A stretch of DNA of 11,414 nucleotides from Candidatus Krumholzibacteriia bacterium. Its GTDB lineage: Bacteria; Krumholzibacteriota; Krumholzibacteria; WVZY01; JAKEHA01. Shown in pieces: positions 7,657 to 11,414 of the stretch (position 1 is its first letter; the number at the start of each line of letters is the position of its first letter). The stretch is from positions 1 through 11,414 of the forward strand of contig JAOTVO010000061.1 of assembly GCA_029863355.1 (NCBI GenBank), read 5' to 3'. Both the position numbers and the translations under genes were made by a program. The notes below the pieces were generated by a model, which worked only from the letters and a program-made list of their open reading frames with translations, made no database searches and was not told the origin of the DNA.

Positions 7657-7969
7657 CCCGGGACGCTCCTTGTTCGGGTTGCGCGCGCTCGCGCACGGTC
7701 AGGTGCCGGGCGAAGTAATCGTCGAGGCCCAGCACCTGCAAGACTTCGAAAAAGATAGGCGGCGGATCGACCAGGTGCACCGCCTTGCCCGCCCCGACCA
7801 GGCGGTAGAGCGCGCGCACGGCCTCGCTGTCGACGATCTTGGACGCGCCCATATCGATGCGCACGTGGGTACAGTCCTCGGCCAGCGCCTCGATGCGCTC
7901 GGCCGTGAACAGGTTGAAATCGCGCTGCAGCGCGACCTTCAGCCGGTCTTCTGCCTTTTCGTATTCCAC
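7649..7969 (-). CDS. STAS-domain protein, putative anti-sigma factor antagonist-like partner
   Basis: A 106-residue protein starting at GTG 7969 (VEYEKAEDRLKVALQRDFN). It has the alternating strand-helix pattern of a single STAS domain: strand LKVALQRDFNLFTA, helix AERIEALAED, strand HVRIDMG, the phosphorylation loop IVDSEAVRALYRL, strand AVHLVDPP and helix FFEVLQVLGLDDYF. In SpoIIAA/RsbV proteins the Ser after the Asp of the D-S-S-G motif is phosphorylated by the cognate kinase. Here D47-S48 is kept, while the next residues are E-A instead of S-G. The start lies 31 nt inside the end of the ATPase-GNAT gene, in another frame, and the stop overlaps the flavin reductase start by 8 nt. The frame is open far upstream (to 9355), but only this part looks like protein. 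It is the probable partner of the ATPase encoded just before it. Confidence 0.8.
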   Translation of the reverse strand: MEYEKAEDRLKVALQRDFNLFTAERIEALAEDCTHVRIDMGASKIVDSEAVRALYRLVGAGKAVHLVDPPPIFFEVLQVLGLDDYFARHLTVRERAQPEQGASRDV

Positions 7970-9423
7970 CGCATCTCGCTCTCTACGCGTTTCTTGATCT
8001 CGCGCGCGACCGGCGACCAGGCCACGACGAGCTCCATGTCTATGGGCGACAGCGTTTGCTGCAGGCGCAGATAATCCTGGTCGGCGTGGAAGACGGGCAT
8101 CAGCCCCGCCAAGAGGAAGCCGTGCCCTTCGAGCTGTTGCACCGCTTCCTCCGCACCGGGACGGAAAAGGGGCAAGTCGACGTACACCACGGGGACGTTT
8201 TCTTCGAACAGGCTGCTCACCGTCTGCGTCACGACGGCGGAGAGGTCCTCGCCGACCTCGCTCACCACCAGCACGGCGGAGCGGTACGTGTAGTCGATGC
8301 GCACGTCGATTTGGGAGCCCTCGGGGAGCGGCGCCCCCTCGTCGGTTGCTTGTACCACGGTGATGCCGTGCTGGGCGTAGATCTTCCCGAGGATGCGCCG
8401 GTACTTCTCGGGCAGGTAGACCTGGCGCGAGCGCGGCGGATCGAGGAAGAGGAAGTCGATGGCAACTGAAATATCCTGCGGGAAGTCTTCGACGAGATCG
8501 CGGTAGCGCGTGGACGGAAAGTCCGCGAGGAGCAGCGCCGTGGTATGAAAGCCGAACTTGGCGTTGACCCGCTGGCTGATGTCGTGCACGGTGACCGCCT
8601 CGCCGTAGAGACCGCGCATACCCTCCCGCCGCGCGATCCCGATGAGTTGCTCGAGCATGTGCGTCATCAGACCGCGCCGGCGATGGGCGGGGAGCACGAC
8701 CGCCTCGCCGACCTCGCCGATGCAGGAGTCTAGGGCGCGCAGCATCGCAAAGTAGGCGACGGCGTCGCCGCGCGGCGTCCGCACGACCACGGCGAGCCGC
8801 TTGCGCTCCCGCAGCGCCTCCTCCACTCGCTTGGGGAAGTACACCTCTTCCTTGGCGTACGTATATCCGTAGGTGTGGAAGATCAGCTTGGCGATGTCCT
8901 CCGCGTCCTCGGGCACGGCCTCGGCGAAGACGTAGTCCTCCGTCGGGAGCGTACTGGCCGGCACGGCCGCCTGGCCGGGCGCGGGCGGAAACTGCGTACG
9001 GATGACGGCGATGCGCGTGGCGTCGATGTTCTTGATGATGCGGAATTCCTTGCCCGCGTGGCCCTTGTTGATAAAGACGAACTCGTCGGCGAAGTGCTCG
9101 ACCAGGTGCATGCCCGCTCCCACGAAGCGGCCCTCGGCCAGGGCCCGTGCGGAGTCGTAGCGGTGTCGGTCCGGGTCGAAGGGCTCGCCGAACTCGCGGA
9201 CGATCACCTCGATCTGGGACACGTCCCTGCGGAACTCCATCTCGAACGTGTCGTCGCCCTCGCCGGAGGCGCGCACCACGTTGGTGACGACTTCGTCGAC
9301 GGCCAGCGATAGGCGTGCCGCGTCCCGCGTGTCCAAACCGGCGTTCAGGGCCCACTTGTAGGCAAAGTCGGCCGCCGAGCCGATGACGCTAACGTCACTC
9401 TTGAGGCGGATGTGCGCGTCCAT
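7939..9423 (-). CDS. RsbW-like serine-kinase/ATPase domain fused to GNAT acetyltransferase and an unrecognised C-terminal region
   Basis: A 494-residue fusion from ATG 9423 (a TTG at 9438 is an alternative). Residues 5-135 form a HATPase_c_2 domain of the RsbW/SpoIIAB type: N-box DEVVTNVV (D43-E44, N48), G1-like REFGEPFDP (76-84) with Glu in place of the usual Asp, and the G2 region FVGAGMHLVEH (100-110). Residues about 163-310 form a GNAT domain with EAVVLPAHRRRGLMTHML (240-257), the acetyl-CoA pyrophosphate loop being RRRGLM, and a GFHTT-type end (291-295). Residues about 315-490 show alternating strands and helices (QIDVRIDY, VPVVYVDLP, HGFLLAGLMP) that I do not recognise. RsbW-type kinases phosphorylate a STAS partner and inhibit a sigma factor or another output. 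The STAS gene follows directly with a 31-nt overlap. No sigma factor gene is in the window, so the output is unknown and may be the acetyltransferase itself. Confidence 0.87.
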   Translation of the reverse strand: MDAHIRLKSDVSVIGSAADFAYKWALNAGLDTRDAARLSLAVDEVVTNVVRASGEGDDTFEMEFRRDVSQIEVIVREFGEPFDPDRHRYDSARALAEGRFVGAGMHLVEHFADEFVFINKGHAGKEFRIIKNIDATRIAVIRTQFPPAPGQAAVPASTLPTEDYVFAEAVPEDAEDIAKLIFHTYGYTYAKEEVYFPKRVEEALRERKRLAVVVRTPRGDAVAYFAMLRALDSCIGEVGEAVVLPAHRRRGLMTHMLEQLIGIARREGMRGLYGEAVTVHDISQRVNAKFGFHTTALLLADFPSTRYRDLVEDFPQDISVAIDFLFLDPPRSRQVYLPEKYRRILGKIYAQHGITVVQATDEGAPLPEGSQIDVRIDYTYRSAVLVVSEVGEDLSAVVTQTVSSLFEENVPVVYVDLPLFRPGAEEAVQQLEGHGFLLAGLMPVFHADQDYLRLQQTLSPIDMELVVAWSPVAREIKKRVESEMRWNTKRQKTG

Positions 9424-9434
9424 AACACCGGAGG

Positions 9435-9470
9435 GCAAATAGAATAGATTCCCCCGTCTATTCTATTTGC
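9435..9470. repeat. Perfect 14-bp inverted repeat in the leader of the ATPase-GNAT operon
   Basis: GCAAATAGAATAGA (9435-9448) and TCTATTCTATTTGC (9457-9470) are exact reverse complements around an 8-nt centre (ttcccccg). It is strikingly AT-rich compared with the sequence on both sides. It lies 12 bp upstream of ATG 9423 and about 10 bp downstream of the expected transcription start of the 9488-9516 promoter. It would thus be either an operator for a dimeric regulator or a stable hairpin in the mRNA leader with GGGGGA in its loop. There is no T-tract after it, so it does not look like an intrinsic terminator. Confidence 0.85.
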
Positions 9471-9487
9471 GCCTTTCCCGCACCGGG

Positions 9488-9516
9488 ATTCTAGTCCAGC
9501 CCCCCGCCGAGGGCAA
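9488..9516 (-). promoter_or_regulatory. Sigma70-type promoter of the ATPase-GNAT / STAS / flavin reductase / peptidase operon
   Basis: On the minus strand: TTGCCC (9516-9511), exactly 17 bp, TAGAAT (9493-9488, five of six matches). The expected start of transcription is near 9481, which leaves a 58-nt leader that holds the inverted repeat. The kinase gene upstream ends at 9585, so the operon has its own promoter within this 161-bp gap. Confidence 0.6.
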
Positions 9517-9584
9517 GCGACGCCGGCGCGAATATCAAGGCGGGCGTTAACAGGGGTCGGCGGCTCGGGCAGCGGTGGGAGTGC

Positions 9585-11210
9585 TCAATTCCCTTTTCGC
9601 CTGGGTTTGTCGAGGGCGGAGCGGATCTTGCGCGCGAGCGTGCGCCCCGTGACCGGCTTGTAGACGACGTCGCGGACGAAGCGGCCCGGCGCCGTGCCCG
9701 GCGGAATGCCGTCGCCGAAACCGGTGGTGAGGACGACGGGCAGGTCGGGCCGGATCAGGACCAGTTCCGCGGCCAGCTCGAGGCCCGTCAGCCGTGGCAT
9801 GATCTGGTCGGTGACGACGATGTCGAAAGCGTCGGGCGACCCGCGAAACGCGTGCAGGGCTTCGGGCCCGCCCGTATGCGCGGTCACGCGGTAGCCCAAA
9901 TGCTCGAGCAGGCGCGTGGTCATGGACACGATGTCCGGCTCGTCGTCCACGAGCAGCACGTGCTCGCCGTGGCCTTGGGCGTACGCTTCGTCGTCGCGCG
10001 GTTCCTCCGCGTCGTCGCTGGCCGCGGGGAGATAGACGCGGAAAGACGAGCCCTCGCCCGGCGTGCTCTCCACGAAAATCTCTCCTCCGTGGCTGGTGAC
10101 AATGCCGTGCACCACCGAAAGGCCCAGGCCGGTCCCCTCGCCGGGCGGCTTGGTGGTGAAGAACGGCTCGAAGATGCGGGTGAGCGTGGCCTCGTCCATG
10201 CCGCGGCCGGCGTCCTGCACGGTGAGTACCACATGGGGGCCGGGCTCGAGACGGGCGCGCGCCCCTGCGAGCGGCTCTTCGACCTCCTCGCGCGCCAGCG
10301 TGACGCGCAGCATGCCGCCCTCGGGTAGCATCGCGTGCGCGGCGTTGGTGCAGAGGTTCATCACCACCTGATGGATCTGGCTCGCGTCGGCCAGGATCGT
10401 GCCCGCGTCCGGGTCGATGCTGATCGACATCTCGATGGTGGTGGGCAGCATCGAGCGCAGGAGGGTCGCCGCCTCGCGCACCACCAGGTTCGCCAGCACC
10501 GGGCGCTGCTGCTGGTCCCCGCGCCGACCGAACACGAGGATCTGCTCCACGAGATCCTTGGCGCGACGCGCCGCCTTGAACACCTGCTCGAGGTCCTCCC
10601 GCTGCGGATCGCCCGCGGGCAAGCCATCGAGCACCATCTCCGTGTAGCCGATGATCGGCGCTAGGATGTTGTTGAAATCGTGCGCGATGCCGCCGGCCAG
10701 CGTTCCGATCGTCTCGATCTTCTGGGCGTGGAAGAGCTGCCGGCTCAGATCGGCCGCGGCTTCTTCGGAGCGGACGCGGCCGGTGATGTCCGTTGCCACG
10801 CCGGTCAGGCCGGTCACTTCGCCGGCTTCATTGCGGATCGGCGTGTAGCGGGTGTCGAAATGGAGGTCGCCCACCTGTACCGCCGCGGTGAACGTCTCGC
10901 CGGCCAGGCAGCGGCGCAGCGAGCGGACGATCTCGTCGTTGCCGGCATAGACGTCGAAGGCGGACTGGCCCACCACCTGTGCCGGTTCGAGACCCAGGGC
11001 GGCCAGCCCGCGCCCCTCGGACAACGTGAAGATGCCGTCGCGATCGATGGCCCAGATGATGATGGGCGCGTGCTCGAGCACCTCGCGCAGCTGCCGCTCG
11101 GCGCGGAGCGCCTTGGCCAGCCCGCGCTCCAGCGACTCCACGCGGCGGCGCAACCCGACGCTAGTGTGCTCGAGACTCTCGGCGCTTGATTTCGCCCCTT
11201 TCGAGGCCAT
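9585..11210 (-). CDS. Hybrid PAS sensor histidine kinase with C-terminal receiver domain
   Basis: A 541-residue soluble hybrid kinase without membrane segments. Order: a short coiled-coil region (about 15-46), one PAS domain (about 42-150, ending in GLTGVATDITGR as PAS/PAC domains do), HisKA with phosphoacceptor H177 in GGIAHDFNN, then HATPase_c with N-box NLCTNAAHA (N285, N289), G1 DAGRGMD (333-339), F box FEPFFTTK and G2 GEGTGLGLS (357-365). The receiver domain spans about 416-535, with acidic pair D422-D423, phosphoacceptor D468 in VVTDQIMP, TTGFG (495-499) and K518. All catalytic residues are present. GIAHDFNN-type hybrids of this family normally pass the phosphoryl group to their own or another receiver. 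The ligand of the PAS domain is unknown. ATG 11210 has GGGAG 9 nt upstream. It is encoded just upstream of the ATPase-GNAT operon and may feed into it, but this is only inferred from position. Confidence 0.95.
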   Translation of the reverse strand: MASKGAKSSAESLEHTSVGLRRRVESLERGLAKALRAERQLREVLEHAPIIIWAIDRDGIFTLSEGRGLAALGLEPAQVVGQSAFDVYAGNDEIVRSLRRCLAGETFTAAVQVGDLHFDTRYTPIRNEAGEVTGLTGVATDITGRVRSEEAAADLSRQLFHAQKIETIGTLAGGIAHDFNNILAPIIGYTEMVLDGLPAGDPQREDLEQVFKAARRAKDLVEQILVFGRRGDQQQRPVLANLVVREAATLLRSMLPTTIEMSISIDPDAGTILADASQIHQVVMNLCTNAAHAMLPEGGMLRVTLAREEVEEPLAGARARLEPGPHVVLTVQDAGRGMDEATLTRIFEPFFTTKPPGEGTGLGLSVVHGIVTSHGGEIFVESTPGEGSSFRVYLPAASDDAEEPRDDEAYAQGHGEHVLLVDDEPDIVSMTTRLLEHLGYRVTAHTGGPEALHAFRGSPDAFDIVVTDQIMPRLTGLELAAELVLIRPDLPVVLTTGFGDGIPPGTAPGRFVRDVVYKPVTGRTLARKIRSALDKPRRKGN

Positions 11211-11253
11211 GTTTACCCGCTCCCAACGGGCGCGCCCGGACGCTTAACCCTTA

Positions 11254-11274
11254 ACACCCGGCGCGGACGGGTGT
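11254..11274 (-). terminator. Possible hairpin terminator of the right-edge gene
   Basis: ACACCCG (11254-11260) and CGGGTGT (11268-11274) form a 7-bp perfect stem with a 7-nt loop, 12 bp downstream of the stop codon of the partial gene at the right edge. On the minus strand it is followed by TAAGGGTTAAG rather than a true T-run, so it would be a weak or factor-assisted terminator at best. The kinase gene start is at 11210. Confidence 0.35.
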
Positions 11275-11286
11275 CCACCGCAAACC

Positions 11287-11414
11287 CTAGGGAGCCGCGA
11301 CATCCTGCAGCGCCGACCGCCACCCCCAGAGCACGTCGTAGAGGTCGGCGGAGCGGCGCACCTCCGCGGCGGGAAACTTCCAGGAGGACGGGTAGAGCAG
11401 AAAGGCCTCGGTCT
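11287..11414 (-). CDS. C-terminal end of an unrecognised protein (cut by window edge)
   Basis: The frame enters from the right edge and ends at TAG 11289-11287, giving 41 residues that include TEAFLLYPSSWKFPAAEVRR and then SADLYDVLWGWRSALQ. The composition (aromatic residues, an amphipathic helix at the end, GC-rich third codon positions) looks like real protein, and the strand agrees with its neighbours. I do not recognise the family from this fragment. It lies 76 bp upstream of the histidine kinase ATG and could be in the same transcription unit unless the hairpin at 11254-11274 terminates it. Confidence 0.55.
   Translation of the reverse strand, partial: TEAFLLYPSSWKFPAAEVRRSADLYDVLWGWRSALQDVAAP

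Noticed and set aside
7970..9355. Upstream part of the long minus-strand frame that ends in the STAS gene, as an N-terminal extension of STAS
   Set aside because: The translation above codon GTG 7969 is Arg/Gly/Ala-rich and motif-free, while the other frame encodes a clear ATPase and GNAT across the same bases.
11227..11238. CGGGCGCGCCCG 12-bp palindrome before the kinase gene as an operator
   Set aside because: All-GC palindromes without a spacer are expected by chance in this composition, and no promoter could be placed beside it.

Overview
The window is a GC-rich bacterial chromosomal segment, roughly two-thirds G+C by eye. It is densely packed, with short gaps, overlapping start and stop codons, and GTG starts. 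No phage, transposon, CRISPR, rRNA or tRNA signal was seen. The gene mix (ergothioneine genes with a cysteine-type EgtB active site, a Trk potassium system, a hybrid sensor kinase, a partner-switching module and a selenoprotein) suits a soil or sediment bacterium of a GC-rich lineage such as Myxococcota/Desulfobacterota-like groups, Rokubacteria or Acidobacteria. The sequence alone does not decide the phylum. If the selenoprotein call is right, the organism decodes UGA as selenocysteine, although none of selA, selB, selD or tRNA-Sec lies in this window.

All genes but one are on the minus strand, so they read from right to left. From the right edge: (1) the C-terminal end of an unrecognised protein (11287-11414), then a hybrid PAS histidine kinase with a receiver domain (9585-11210). 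(2) A four-gene overlapping operon: an RsbW-like ATPase fused to a GNAT acetyltransferase and a further C-terminal region (7939-9423), a small STAS protein overlapping it by 31 nt (7649-7969), a flavin reductase-like protein (7051-7656) and an M20 peptidase of the carboxypeptidase G2 type (5861-7051). This operon has a good sigma70-like promoter at 9488-9516 and a perfect 14-bp inverted repeat in its presumed leader. (3) One plus-strand gene (5630-5848), a 72-residue SelW-like (Rdx family) thioredoxin-fold protein. Its CxxU motif is encoded by an in-frame TGA, followed at the expected distance by a perfect 8-bp hairpin with a GUC loop (bacterial SECIS-like). (4) A minus-strand ion-transport operon: a CaCA-family cation exchanger, trkA and trkH (5463 down to 1685). 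(5) egtB and the first 77 codons of egtD, the ergothioneine operon, running off the left edge.

The most notable item is the selenoprotein. A conventional reading stops at codon 11 or picks a different frame, so the gene would normally be missed. It has its own near-consensus promoter (TTGACG, 17 bp, TACAAT) and a strong ribosome binding site, and stands as a single-gene transcription unit divergent from the exchanger and convergent with the peptidase. The second item is the partner-switching module, with an unusual ATPase-GNAT fusion, an overlapping STAS gene easily hidden by a long spurious frame, and a palindromic leader. Several genes (EgtB/EgtD, SelW-like, flavin reductase) point to thiol and redox homeostasis, but a functional link between them is only inference.
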